Source: Acidobacteriota bacterium
GTDB taxonomy: Bacteria > Acidobacteriota > Vicinamibacteria > Vicinamibacterales > UBA8438
Length of the DNA stretch: 34,334 nt
Direction: 5' to 3'
Assembly: GCA_009861545.1 (NCBI GenBank)
Contig: VXME01000063.1
Location: 1-34,334, forward strand
Shown: piece by piece, positions 25,565 through 33,803 of the stretch
Layout: each line of letters begins with the position of its first letter
Position numbering within the stretch: position 1 is the first letter of the stretch
Translations under genes and position numbers: made by a program
Notes under the pieces: model-generated
Database searches by the model: none
What the model was told of the DNA's origin: nothing
Seen by the model: the letters and a program-made list of their open reading frames with translations, nothing else

Positions 25565-26554
25565 ATGGCACGCCGAAAGTTCGTGTGCGTTCTGGCGGTT
25601 CTGTCGTTCGCGGCGCTCGTGCCCCTCACCGCCGCCGCGCAGGGTGAGGCGCCCCGCACCGCGTGGGGACATCCCGACCTGCAGGGAGTCTGGGACTTCC
25701 GCACCATCACGCCGATGGAGCGTCCCGAGGACCTCGCCGGCAAGGAGTTCCTGACCGTCGAGGAGGCGGCCGAGCTCGAGGAGGTCCGGGCGGCCGAGAA
25801 CGCGGCCCGCGACGATCGGGAGCCGGACGACATAGTCGGCAACTACAACACGTTCTGGTTCGACCGCGGCGACTCCGTCATCGGGACCCGACGCACGTCG
25901 CTGGTCATCGATCCGCCCGACGGCCGCATCCCGCCGCTGACGCCCGAGGCGGAGGGCAGGCGGACGGCGATGACCGAGGCGCGGAAGGACACCGGGCCGC
26001 ACGAGCCCACCCCCGGCGGGTGGGTGGACGATCTCGGTCCGAACGGCCTGCAGGTGCGTTGCATCACCGGGTTCAACTCCGGTCCGCCGATGACCCCTGG
26101 CGCCTACAACAACAACGTGCAGATTTTCCAGACGCCGGATTCGGTGGTGCTCCTCAACGAGATGAACCACAACGTCCGCGTCGTGCCCCTCGACGGACGG
26201 CCGCACATCGATCTGCGCCAGTGGACGGGCGATTCACGCGGCTACTGGGAGGGCGACACGCTCGTGGTCGAGACCATCGGCTTCATCCGCGAGACCAGCT
26301 TCATGCGGGGCGGCGCCAGCGCCGATCTGAACCTGACCGAGCGCTTTACCCGCGTCTCGCCGCAGATCCTGATGTACGAAGCGACGATCGACGACCCAGC
26401 CACCTGGACGCGGCCCTGGAAGTACGAGGTGCCGATGCTGTCGAATCCGGAGCCGCTTTACGAGTACGCCTGCCACGAGGGCAACTACGCGATGGAGGTC
26501 ATCCTCGCCGGCGCGCGCGCCGAGGAGGCGGAGGCCGCCGCGGAGGCACGGTAG
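25565..26554 (+). CDS. Secreted two-cysteine family protein, paralogue 2
   Basis: A 329-residue exported protein (signal peptide to about residue 26, ending TAAAQ) of the same family as the gene at 19010. It has WGHPDLQGVWDFR, TPMERPEDL, LVIDPPDGRIPPLTPEAE, YNNNVQIFQTPDSVV, EMNHNVRVVPLDGRP, GDSRGYWEGDTLVVET, LTERFTRV and EYACHEGNYAMEVILAGAR. The mature chain has exactly two Cys (VRC and ACHE). It is the closest of the set to paralogue 1. AGGAGG with good spacing fixes the ATG. It begins a co-directional run of five secreted-protein genes ending at 31093. Function unknown. Confidence 0.8.
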   Translation: MARRKFVCVLAVLSFAALVPLTAAAQGEAPRTAWGHPDLQGVWDFRTITPMERPEDLAGKEFLTVEEAAELEEVRAAENAARDDREPDDIVGNYNTFWFDRGDSVIGTRRTSLVIDPPDGRIPPLTPEAEGRRTAMTEARKDTGPHEPTPGGWVDDLGPNGLQVRCITGFNSGPPMTPGAYNNNVQIFQTPDSVVLLNEMNHNVRVVPLDGRPHIDLRQWTGDSRGYWEGDTLVVETIGFIRETSFMRGGASADLNLTERFTRVSPQILMYEATIDDPATWTRPWKYEVPMLSNPEPLYEYACHEGNYAMEVILAGARAEEAEAAAEAR

Positions 26555-26617
26555 GAGCAGGCAAGCGCGGTCGGCGCGCGTCGACATGGTCGATGCGGTC
26601 GGCGTGATCGAAACGAT

Positions 26618-26648
26618 TGGCCGCAGGCCATTGACAACGGCGCGCCGT
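26618..26648 (+). promoter_or_regulatory. Hairpin, -35 element and 12-bp palindrome before the Cu-monooxygenase gene
   Basis: A small hairpin TGGCC-GCA-GGCCA (26618-26630) is followed at once by a consensus TTGACA (26631-26636) and a perfect palindrome ACGGCGCGCCGT (26637-26648). A weak CAAAGT (26654-26659) lies 17 bases after TTGACA. This looks like an end-of-gene hairpin plus a regulated promoter for the gene at 26688. Confidence 0.4.
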
Positions 26649-26687
26649 AGGCGCAAAGTTTGCAGTGAGTAGAGGAGGGAACTTCCC

Positions 26688-27983
26688 ATGACATCCAGCG
26701 TCGGAACCCGGCAGTTCGGCTCCCTCGGCGTCGTCGTGCTCGCGGTGCTCGTCCTGTCGGCGGCGCCGGGGACGGCGCTCGCGCAGTCGGACGTCACGTT
26801 CACGAAGGACGTGCTTCCGATCTTCCAGGATTCGTGCCAGACCTGCCACCGCGAGGGCGCCATCGCGCCGATGTCGCTGATGACCTACGAGGAGACGCGG
26901 CCCTGGGCGCGCGCCATCCGCGAGAAGGTGGTCACGCGCACCATGCCGCCGTGGTACATCGACAAGAACATCGGCGTGCAGGGCTTCAAGTACGACCGCT
27001 CGCTGAACGACGAGCAGATCGCCACCGTCGCCGCCTGGGTCGACGCCGGCGCGCCGCGCGGCAACCCTGCCGACGCGCCGCCGCCGCGCGAGTTCGCCGA
27101 CCGCGACCAGTGGCACATCGGCGAGCCCGACTGGATCGTCCCGATCCCCGAACCGTTCACCGTGCCCGCCGACGGCGCCAACTGGTGGGGCGACTTCTAC
27201 GCCGACTCGGGGCTGACCGAGGACGTCTGGATCAGCGCGGTCGAGACGAAGCCGTCCTCCGAGGGCTTCCCGGTCGTGCACCACGCCGTCACCCGCGTGC
27301 AGGAGACGCCCGAGGACACGGAGGGCGATTTCCTGAACGAGTACGCCCAGGGCAAGAACGGCGACATCTTCCCGGCCGGAACGGGCCGCCTGGTGAAGGC
27401 CGGCACCGTCATCCGCTTCAACATGCACTATGCGTCGATCGGCGAGGACCGGACCGACCGCACCAGCGTCGGCCTGACCTTCTACCCGGAGGGCGAGACG
27501 CCGAAGCACGAGGCGTTCTCGCGGGCGCTGGCGCAGAACTACGACCTCGACATCCCGCCGGGCGAGGACAACGTCCGCCACGACAGCTACCACAAGTTCG
27601 AGAACAACGTCCGCCTGACCGGCTTCCAGCCGCACCTGCACAACCGCGGCAAGCGGCAGTGCATCGAGGCCATCTACCCGGACGGCCAGACCGAGATGCT
27701 CAGTTGCGCGACGTGGGACTTCGGGTGGCACATCGTCTACAACTACGCGGACGACGTGCAGCCGCTGCTGCCGGCCGGCACGATGATGCACACCATCACG
27801 TGGCACGACAACTCGGAGGCCAACCGCTGGAATCCGGATCCGCGGAACTGGGCCGGGTTCGGGCAGCGGTCGAGCGACGACATGAGCTTCACGTGGACGA
27901 GCTACTACGAGCTCGACGACGATGACTTCGCCGCCGCGGTGGCCGAGCGGGAGGCGATGAACGCCAACAACAACGACAACTGA
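26688..27983 (+). CDS. Secreted cytochrome c / copper type II monooxygenase-like fusion
   Basis: A 431-residue exported protein (signal peptide to about residue 33). Residues 34-125 form a cytochrome-c-like domain with CQTCH (50-54) and a likely Met ligand in TMPPW (85-89). Residues from about 150 resemble the copper type II ascorbate-dependent monooxygenase fold: VVHHAVTR, RFNMHYAS, QPHLHNRGKR and MMHTITWHDNSEAN supply candidate copper His/Met ligands. Eukaryotic PHM/DBH enzymes hydroxylate C-H bonds; here the haem could be the electron donor in place of ascorbate. The substrate is unknown. A strong AGGAGGG precedes the ATG. It is followed after 13 bases by the next secreted-protein gene. 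Confidence 0.82.
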   Translation: MTSSVGTRQFGSLGVVVLAVLVLSAAPGTALAQSDVTFTKDVLPIFQDSCQTCHREGAIAPMSLMTYEETRPWARAIREKVVTRTMPPWYIDKNIGVQGFKYDRSLNDEQIATVAAWVDAGAPRGNPADAPPPREFADRDQWHIGEPDWIVPIPEPFTVPADGANWWGDFYADSGLTEDVWISAVETKPSSEGFPVVHHAVTRVQETPEDTEGDFLNEYAQGKNGDIFPAGTGRLVKAGTVIRFNMHYASIGEDRTDRTSVGLTFYPEGETPKHEAFSRALAQNYDLDIPPGEDNVRHDSYHKFENNVRLTGFQPHLHNRGKRQCIEAIYPDGQTEMLSCATWDFGWHIVYNYADDVQPLLPAGTMMHTITWHDNSEANRWNPDPRNWAGFGQRSSDDMSFTWTSYYELDDDDFAAAVAEREAMNANNNDN

Positions 27984-27996
27984 CGGAGTCGCCATC

Positions 27997-28875
27997 ATGT
28001 TCAGGGGTGGTTTGCGTTTCGTGCTGCTGTGCGGTGCGGTCGGTCTGGCATGTGTGGTGGCGAGCGACGCGCAGGCGCAGCTCAAGTTCGACCGGGGCCA
28101 GAACGTCGCGCCGGTGTTCGAGGGGTGGGAGCGGAACCCCGACGGGACCTTCAACATGGTCTTCGGGTACATGAACCGCAACTACCGCGAGATGCCGCAC
28201 GTGCCGGTCGGTACGGACAACTTCTTCGAGCCCGGGCCGGCCGACCGCGGTCAGCCGACCCGCTTCCACGTGCGGCGCCAGCAGTTCGTCTTCCGGGTGC
28301 AGGTGCCCGCCGACTGGGGTGACAAGGACCTGGTCTGGACGCTGACCGCCAACGGCCGGACCGACCAGGCGTTCGGGTCGCTGTGGCGGGACTGGGAACT
28401 CGACGACGGCGTCATCAAGGCCAACCGCGGCATGGGCGCCAATGGGTGGCCGGCCGACAACCAGTGGCCCTACATCGAGGTGGAGCCCGGGACGGATCTC
28501 GAGGTCACGCTGCCCGACGCCCTGACGCTGACGGCGCGCGTGAGCGACGACGGGATACCGGGGCCGCGTACCAAGCCGACGACACCGGAGCGGATCCAGG
28601 CGGAGAAAGAGCGCCGGGCGCGCCCGCACCCGATCAACCAGGCGGTGGTCAACGCCTTCGAGGCGGGGGAGACCGGTCTGGCCGTGACCTGGATCCACTA
28701 CCGCGGGCCGGGCAGGGTGACGTTCGACCCGGCGGTCGCGCACATCGAAGGGGGGCGCGGCGGCGAGGTGGTGACCACCGTCACCTTCTCCGAGCCGGGA
28801 ATCCACGTGCTCCGCGGCCACGCCGACGACACCATCAAGATCACGCCGATAGACGTGACGGTCACCGTCAACTGA
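27997..28875 (+). CDS. Secreted beta-rich protein of unknown function
   Basis: A 292-residue exported protein (signal peptide to about residue 28, cut near AQAQ). The mature part has no cysteine and alternates strands typical of a two-domain beta-sandwich: residues 30-190 (VFEGWERNPDGTFNMVFGYM, RRQQFVFRVQVPADW) and a C-terminal Ig-like module after a Pro-rich linker (GLAVTWIHYRGPG, FSEPGIHVLRGHADD). No catalytic motif seen. Only 13 bases separate it from the cytochrome/Cu monooxygenase gene and GGAG serves as ribosome site, so the two are almost surely co-expressed. It may be an accessory or substrate-presenting partner; that is inference. Confidence 0.75.
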   Translation: MFRGGLRFVLLCGAVGLACVVASDAQAQLKFDRGQNVAPVFEGWERNPDGTFNMVFGYMNRNYREMPHVPVGTDNFFEPGPADRGQPTRFHVRRQQFVFRVQVPADWGDKDLVWTLTANGRTDQAFGSLWRDWELDDGVIKANRGMGANGWPADNQWPYIEVEPGTDLEVTLPDALTLTARVSDDGIPGPRTKPTTPERIQAEKERRARPHPINQAVVNAFEAGETGLAVTWIHYRGPGRVTFDPAVAHIEGGRGGEVVTTVTFSEPGIHVLRGHADDTIKITPIDVTVTVN

Positions 28876-28912
28876 CCGACGCGCGTGAGAATCACCTGGG
28901 GGCCATCCGCGG

Positions 28913-28936
28913 CGGTGCGACTCGGTCGCGCCGTTT
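28913..28936 (+). terminator. Stable hairpin with short T-run
   Basis: C-GGTGCGAC-TCG-GTCGCGCC-G forms a nine-pair stem (one G-U) with a three-base loop, followed by TTT and a further pyrimidine-rich stretch. It lies 37 bases after the stop at 28875 and may terminate or attenuate the monooxygenase transcript before paralogue 3. Confidence 0.45.
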
Positions 28937-28982
28937 CGGGTGGCCGCTTCTTTTCTGGTTCATTTCGCGGAAGGAGAGACAC

Positions 28983-29990
28983 GTGACGAAGCGTTCATCC
29001 ATGCGTGCGGCGGCGGGCCTGCTGGCGGCGGCCGCGATGGTGGTCTTCGCGCCGTCCGCCGGCGCGCAGCAGTCCGACGACTGGCAGCCCGAGCGGCTCG
29101 CCGACGGCCAGCCGGACATCCAGGGAATGTGGAACAACACGCGGGCCATCTTCACGCCGCTGGAACTGGCGGACGAGCTCGCGGGGCGGGACGACGTCTC
29201 GACCGAGGAGCTGCAGCAGCAGGCCGAGGCGCGCGGCAGCGGGCGCATCGAACGATCGGAGTGGCGCGGTCACGAGAACAACCGCGGCGGCGTCGGCGGC
29301 TACGGGCTCTACTGGTTCGACTGGTTCTTCGACGACCCGACCGACATCGGGCAGCCGTCGATCATCGTCGAGCCGGCGACCGGCCGCGTCCCCGAGTACA
29401 CCGCCGACGCCAGCGAGCGCATCGCGCTCAACATGGCCCAGCTCCACGACTCCTACGCCAACATGGAGACCGGTGACCGCTGCATCTCGCGCGGCGTGCT
29501 CGGCATGATGATGCCGACCGAGTACAACAACGGCACCCTCATCCTGCAGCCCCCCGGCTACGTGGTCTTCCACAGCGAGATGATCCACAACGCGCGCATC
29601 GTCCCGATCGAGGGCGCCCCGCACGTCGACGCGGGCATCCGGCAGTGGGAGGGCGACCCTCGCGGCCGCTGGGAGGGCAACACGCTGGTGATCGAATCGA
29701 CCAACTTCCGGGCGGTGCGCAACATGCGCGGGCCCAGCGCCGGTATCCGTTCGCGGCAATCGGAGGCGCAACGTATCGTCGAGCGGCTCACCGTCGCCGG
29801 TCCGGACCTGCTGCTCTACTCGGTCACGATGGACGATCCGGAGACCTACACCGGACCGTGGACCGCGGCGTTCCCCTACGACCGCGACGACGGCTACGTG
29901 CAGTTCGAGTACGCCTGTCACGAAGGCAATTACTCGGTGCCCAATGCCCTGGGCGGCGCCCGGAAGGAAGAGGCGGACGCGCAGCGGTGA
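28983..29990 (+). CDS. Secreted two-cysteine family protein, paralogue 3 (divergent)
   Basis: A 335-residue exported protein (signal peptide to about residue 28, ending AGAQ). It keeps the family frame but is the most divergent member: DGQPDIQGMWNN, FTPLELADEL, IIVEPATGRVPEYT in place of DPPDGRIP, EYNNGTLILQPPGYVV, EMIHNARIVPIEGAP, GDPRGRWEGNTLVIES and EYACHEGNYSVPNALGGAR. Again the mature chain has exactly two Cys (DRC and ACHE) and the two invariant His. The start is GTG at 28983 after GGAAGGAGAG. Its N-terminal region is Trp/Gly-rich (GLYWFDWFF). Function unknown. Confidence 0.78.
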   Translation: MTKRSSMRAAAGLLAAAAMVVFAPSAGAQQSDDWQPERLADGQPDIQGMWNNTRAIFTPLELADELAGRDDVSTEELQQQAEARGSGRIERSEWRGHENNRGGVGGYGLYWFDWFFDDPTDIGQPSIIVEPATGRVPEYTADASERIALNMAQLHDSYANMETGDRCISRGVLGMMMPTEYNNGTLILQPPGYVVFHSEMIHNARIVPIEGAPHVDAGIRQWEGDPRGRWEGNTLVIESTNFRAVRNMRGPSAGIRSRQSEAQRIVERLTVAGPDLLLYSVTMDDPETYTGPWTAAFPYDRDDGYVQFEYACHEGNYSVPNALGGARKEEADAQR

Positions 29991-30061
29991 CGCTTGGCAG
30001 CGGTAGTGACGCTGCGGCAGCAATGATGCGGAAGACAGTGACGCGGAAGAGGAGGTGTGCG

Positions 30062-31093
30062 ATGACGAACCGGTTTTTCGCGCGGCTCGTGGTGGTTGGG
30101 TTCCTGGTGGCACTGGTAGCTCCCGCCGCGGCCCAGTCGGCCGACGAAGGCTGGACGGTACCGCGCACCGCGGACGGCCATCCCGATCTGCAGGGCGTCT
30201 GGGCGAGTGACTCGGCGACGCCCCTGGAACGGCCGGGGGAGCTGGCCGATACGCCGTTCCTGACCGACGAGCAGGTGGCGACGCTGGCCGAGCGCGCCGC
30301 GGCGCTCTTCAACGGCGAGACCGACGCGGCCTTCGGCGAGAGCGTGTTCCGCGCCGCGCTCGCCGACCGGACCAACTACCAGTCGGGAGACGGCGTCACC
30401 GAGGAGAACCCGCAGGGCACCGGCAATTACAACCAGTTCTGGCTGATCGACCGCTGGTTCGACAACCGGACGTCGCTCATCGAGGATCCGCCGAACGGGC
30501 GGATGCCCGAGATGACCGAGGATGGGAAGCGACGCGCCGAGGCGCGCGCCGCCGTGGAGCGCCCGCGCTTCCCGGCGGGGCCGGAGGATCTGGGGGCGGG
30601 CCTGCGCTGTTCGGGAGGCCGCGTGCCGATGACCGGGCGGGGCTACAACAGCAACTACCAGATCGTGCAGTCGGCCGACTCGGTCGCCATCCTGATGGAG
30701 ATGATGCACGATACGCGCATCATTCCGCTCGATGGGCGCCCCCACCTGCCGGCCGCTCTCCGCAAGGATCTCGGCGATTCCCGCGGCCACTGGGACGGCG
30801 ACACGCTGGTGGTCGAGACGACCAACTTCAAGCGCGACGTCAACTTCAGTGGCGCGACCAGCAATCTCCGACTGGTCGAGCGCTTCACGCGCGTGGCCGA
30901 GGACCGGCTGCAGTACGAGTTCACGATGGACGACCCGACGACATGGACCCGCCCCTGGATGGCGCGGATCTTCATGCGGCCGGCACCCGGAACCGGGCAG
31001 ATCTACGAGTTCGCCTGCCACGAGGGGAACTACGCCATCGAGAACACCCTGCGCGGCGCGCGGTTACAGGAGGCGCAGGCCGGCGGCCAGTAG
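30062..31093 (+). CDS. Secreted two-cysteine family protein, paralogue 4
   Basis: A 343-residue exported protein (signal peptide to about residue 24, ending PAAAQ). Family blocks: DGHPDLQGVWASD, TPLERPGEL, LIEDPPNGRMPEMT, YNSNYQIVQSADSVA, EMMHDTRIIPLDGRP, GDSRGHWDGDTLVVET, VERFTRV and EFACHEGNYAIENTLRGAR. Two Cys remain in the mature protein (LRC and ACHE). The ATG at 30062 is preceded by AGGAGG; an upstream in-frame ATG at 30024 has a poorer site. It is the last gene of the co-directional run and converges with the P-type ATPase gene. Confidence 0.8.
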   Translation: MTNRFFARLVVVGFLVALVAPAAAQSADEGWTVPRTADGHPDLQGVWASDSATPLERPGELADTPFLTDEQVATLAERAAALFNGETDAAFGESVFRAALADRTNYQSGDGVTEENPQGTGNYNQFWLIDRWFDNRTSLIEDPPNGRMPEMTEDGKRRAEARAAVERPRFPAGPEDLGAGLRCSGGRVPMTGRGYNSNYQIVQSADSVAILMEMMHDTRIIPLDGRPHLPAALRKDLGDSRGHWDGDTLVVETTNFKRDVNFSGATSNLRLVERFTRVAEDRLQYEFTMDDPTTWTRPWMARIFMRPAPGTGQIYEFACHEGNYAIENTLRGARLQEAQAGGQ

Positions 31094-31200
31094 CAGCTAT
31101 GGCCCGTTGCCGCGGACGGCGGTTCGCGATAGAGCGTTGAAGTGGTTCGGGCCGTCGCCCGGCTCGCCCGGTGTGCGGAGCACCATCAGGACAGGAGGCG

Positions 31201-31234
31201 CGGGTCGAGGGCCAGCCACAGGAGCCCGGACCCG
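31201..31234. terminator. Nested hairpin between convergent genes
   Basis: CGGGTC (31201-31206) pairs with GACCCG (31229-31234) around an inner GGGC/GCCC stem and an 11-base loop. It lies between the convergent ends of paralogue 4 and the P-type ATPase gene. No T-run, so intrinsic termination is uncertain. A second small stem CGGGC/GCCCG lies at 31148-31161. Confidence 0.3.
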
Positions 31235-31240
31235 AAATCG

Positions 31241-32500
31241 CTACGTTCCCTGCCCGGCGGCGGCCAGCGCCGGTTCCGCCGACGGCGCGCCCGGCGCGCC
31301 GACCGGCCGCAGCATGCGCAGGCCGTTGAAGGTGACGAGCAGCGATGCGCCCATGTCGGCGGCCACCGCCATCCACAGGGTGGCGGCCCCGAAGACCATG
31401 AACGCGAGGAAGATCGCCTTGGCGCCGAGGGCGACGGTGATGTTCTCGATGATGATCCGCCGGGCGCGCCGCGCGTGGTTCACCACGAACGGGAGCTTCC
31501 GCAGGTCGTCCTGCATCAGCACGACGTCGGCCGACTCGGCCGCGATGTCGGTGGCGTTGCCGTCCATCGCGTTCACCGGCCGCAGCTCGCGCACTTCCGG
31601 CTCGCCGCGGGTGACGATGCCGGTCTTGTCGAACGCCACCGCGCGCAGGCGCCCGAGTTCCTCGAGGTGCGATCCGCCCTTGATCAGCACGCCGTGGCGC
31701 GTGGCCGACGTGATGGCGGCGGCAATCGTCACCGGCGTCGAGATCACGAGCCCGCACGGGCACGAGATCAGCAGGATGAGCATCGCCTGATAGAACCAGT
31801 GCTGCCAGTCGCCGCCGAGCAGCAGCGGCGGCGCCGTCCCGACCGCGAGGGCCACCGCGAACATCAGCGGCGTGTAGTAGCGCGCGAACCGGTCGATGAA
31901 GCGCTCGGTCGGCGCCCGGTGATGGTGGCTCTCGCGGACCATGCGGGTGATGCGGGCCAGCATCGTGTCCGATGCGGCCCGCGTGGTGCGCAGCTCGACC
32001 ATGCCGTGGGCGTTCACGGTTCCCGCGAACGAGCCGATGGCGTTGCGCGCCCGCCGCGCGCTCCAGTTCTCGATCAGCCCCGACAGCCCGTGGAGGAAGG
32101 CCAGCACCGCGGCCTCGGCCCACTCCGCCAGGAACAGGGCGGCGACGACCGACACCAGCACCAGTGCGCTCATGTCCGGCCGCAGGCGTACCAGCGAAGA
32201 CGCCGCCTTCCGCCCCGAGGGAAGGAGCCCGGCGACGATGCCGACGAGCAGCAGCACCGCCACGGACGGGTCGACGTGGTGCGCCCCGTGGTTGTGCGCC
32301 AGAAGGGTCTCGACCACGCCGCCCCCCGCCACCGCGACATGCAGGACGAAACCGGCGACGAGCGCGAGCCCGCTGGTTGCAACCAGCACACGCCGGAGCA
32401 CGGCGACCTCCTCGTTGCAGTCGAGGCCCTCGACGCGGTAGTCCAGTTCTTCGCGGATGCGTGCTCTCCTTGTGGCGGATCGACCTGACCCGCAATTCAT
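31241..32500 (-). CDS. Truncated heavy-metal P-type ATPase lacking actuator and nucleotide-binding domains
   Basis: A 419-residue relative of zinc/cadmium/lead-exporting P1B ATPases. Present: a degenerate HMA-like start ([15 protein letters not shown]), His-rich loop [20 protein letters not shown], the metal motif CPC (247-249), DKTGI (291-295; family DKTGT) and the end [15 protein letters not shown]. Absent: the actuator domain with TGE (expected between residues 158 and 159) and the nucleotide-binding domain plus GDGxND (expected at about 315-316). Both gaps are in frame and no stop intervenes, so ATP-driven transport is unlikely. The coordinates use the ATG at 32500; AAGGAG at 32471-32466 instead points to an ATC at 32458, giving MREELDYRV-like. 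It follows zur by 29 bases. Confidence 0.8.
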   Translation of the reverse strand: MNCGSGRSATRRARIREELDYRVEGLDCNEEVAVLRRVLVATSGLALVAGFVLHVAVAGGGVVETLLAHNHGAHHVDPSVAVLLLVGIVAGLLPSGRKAASSLVRLRPDMSALVLVSVVAALFLAEWAEAAVLAFLHGLSGLIENWSARRARNAIGSFAGTVNAHGMVELRTTRAASDTMLARITRMVRESHHHRAPTERFIDRFARYYTPLMFAVALAVGTAPPLLLGGDWQHWFYQAMLILLISCPCGLVISTPVTIAAAITSATRHGVLIKGGSHLEELGRLRAVAFDKTGIVTRGEPEVRELRPVNAMDGNATDIAAESADVVLMQDDLRKLPFVVNHARRARRIIIENITVALGAKAIFLAFMVFGAATLWMAVAADMGASLLVTFNGLRMLRPVGAPGAPSAEPALAAAGQGT

Positions 32501-32529
32501 GCTCCGAACGGGCCCGTCCGTGTTCCCGC

Positions 32530-33036
32530 CTACGCCGCCCCGACTTTCGCGCACTGTGCACACATGCCCTCGACCTCGACCGTGCGACGTGTCGCGACAA
32601 ACCCGAGGGCGGCGGCATCCTCGGCAAGCAGTCCTCCGATCCGCGGATCCTCGAGCTCGACCGACGACCGGCAGCGGCTGCAGATGAAGAACAGGCAGTC
32701 GTGGTCGCGCTCGGGATGGACGCACGGGACGTAGGCGTTCAGGCTTTCGATCCTGGAAACGAGGCCCTGCCCCGTCAGGAACTCAAGCGCCCGGTACACC
32801 GTCGGCGGTCCGACCGGCCGCGAATCTGTGCGCGTGACCGCTTCGATCAACTCGTAGGCGCCCGTCGGCCGACCGCTCGCCCAAAGCAGTTCCAGGATGC
32901 GCCTCCGCATTGCCGTCATCTGTACGCCGCGCCCCTCGCAAATCGATACCGCGAGCGCGACCCGTTCGCGTGGCGAGTGCCGCCCACGGCAATCCGGATC
33001 GGTGCAGGGCCGGGGTCGGATCGACTGTTTGGTCAT
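32530..33036 (-). CDS. zur: Fur-family zinc uptake regulator (Zur-like)
   Basis: A 168-residue Fur-family repressor. The winged-helix core has the Zur-type string [20 protein letters not shown] and [12 protein letters not shown], followed by two structural CxxC pairs (ICSRC and MCAQC) and HDC/His residues for zinc sensing. An extra Cys/His-rich N-terminus ([10 protein letters not shown]) precedes the core. With zinc bound, Zur represses uptake and zinc-sparing genes. The ATG at 33036 has GACAGG upstream. It is divergent from folE, with a Zur-box-like palindrome between them, and probably forms an operon with the small P-type ATPase. Confidence 0.9.
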   Translation of the reverse strand: MTKQSIRPRPCTDPDCRGRHSPRERVALAVSICEGRGVQMTAMRRRILELLWASGRPTGAYELIEAVTRTDSRPVGPPTVYRALEFLTGQGLVSRIESLNAYVPCVHPERDHDCLFFICSRCRSSVELEDPRIGGLLAEDAAALGFVATRRTVEVEGMCAQCAKVGAA

Positions 33037-33064
33037 GGCCTGTCTCAACTTGCGGCAGGGACAA

Positions 33065-33082
33065 GCAATACTATAACATTGC
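33065..33082. promoter_or_regulatory. Zur-box-like palindrome in the zur/folE divergent promoter
   Basis: GCAATACTATAACATTGC reads the same on both strands at 14 of 18 positions, and its TATAACATT half matches the Zur-box half-site known from proteobacteria. TATAAC (33072-33077) could also be the -10 for folE with TTGCGG (33050-33055) 16 bases upstream, and TATAGT on the other strand a -10 for zur. A repressor here could control both directions. Confidence 0.55.
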
Positions 33083-33141
33083 ATTCTGCTTCGGAAGAGA
33101 GCGCCATCCGGGGTGGTCCGACACCGACGAAAGGCCGGGAC

Positions 33142-33789
33142 ATGGACAGTGCAGTCGTCGAGCATCGAGCCTCGACCCCATCGCGCAACGCGTCGGAAGC
33201 GCTGCGTCGGCCGAGCCGCGCCGAGGCGGAGGCCGCCGTTCGCACGCTGATCGAGTGGGCCGGGGACGATCCCGACCGGGAGGGACTGAAGGGAACGCCC
33301 GACCGGGTCGTGCGGGCCTACGATGAATTCTTCGCCGGATACGCCGAAGACCCGGTCGCGTTGCTGGCCACGACCTTCGAGAAGCCCGCCTCCTATGACG
33401 AGATGATCGTCTTGCGCGACGTCCGCCTCGAGTCCCATTGCGAGCACCACATCGTTCCCATCCTGGGCAAGGCGCATATCGGTTATGTACCGACAGACCG
33501 CGTCGTCGGGAGCTCCAAGCTGGCGCGCCTCGTCGAGGTGTTCGCCAAGCGGATGCAGATCCAGGAGGCGCTGACGTCGCAGATCGCGGACACCATCCAG
33601 GAGGTGCTGGCGCCGCGCGGCGTCGGCGTCGTCATCGAGGCGGCGCACCAGTGCATGACCACACGCGGCATCCGCAAGCCGGGTGTCAGCATGGTCACCA
33701 GCCGCATGTTGGGATCGTTTCGCGACGACCGGACCACGCGGCAGGAGTTCCTGTCGACAATCCGTAGAGGCACTCTGCCGGAGAGCTGA
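33142..33789 (+). CDS. folE: GTP cyclohydrolase I (FolE)
   Basis: A 215-residue type I GTP cyclohydrolase, the zinc enzyme that converts GTP to 7,8-dihydroneopterin triphosphate for folate or queuosine precursors. Zinc ligands are the Cys and His of ESHCEHH and the Cys of HQCMTTRG. Other family blocks are [40 protein letters not shown] and [14 protein letters not shown]. The N-terminal 25 residues are a variable extension. It is divergent from zur. Zur control is familiar for the zinc-independent FolE2; here the gene encodes the zinc-requiring type. The ATG follows AAGGCCGGGAC. The PIG-L gene starts 14 bases after its stop. Confidence 0.96.
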   Translation: MDSAVVEHRASTPSRNASEALRRPSRAEAEAAVRTLIEWAGDDPDREGLKGTPDRVVRAYDEFFAGYAEDPVALLATTFEKPASYDEMIVLRDVRLESHCEHHIVPILGKAHIGYVPTDRVVGSSKLARLVEVFAKRMQIQEALTSQIADTIQEVLAPRGVGVVIEAAHQCMTTRGIRKPGVSMVTSRMLGSFRDDRTTRQEFLSTIRRGTLPES

Positions 33790-33803
33790 ACACGGGAGGC
33801 ACG

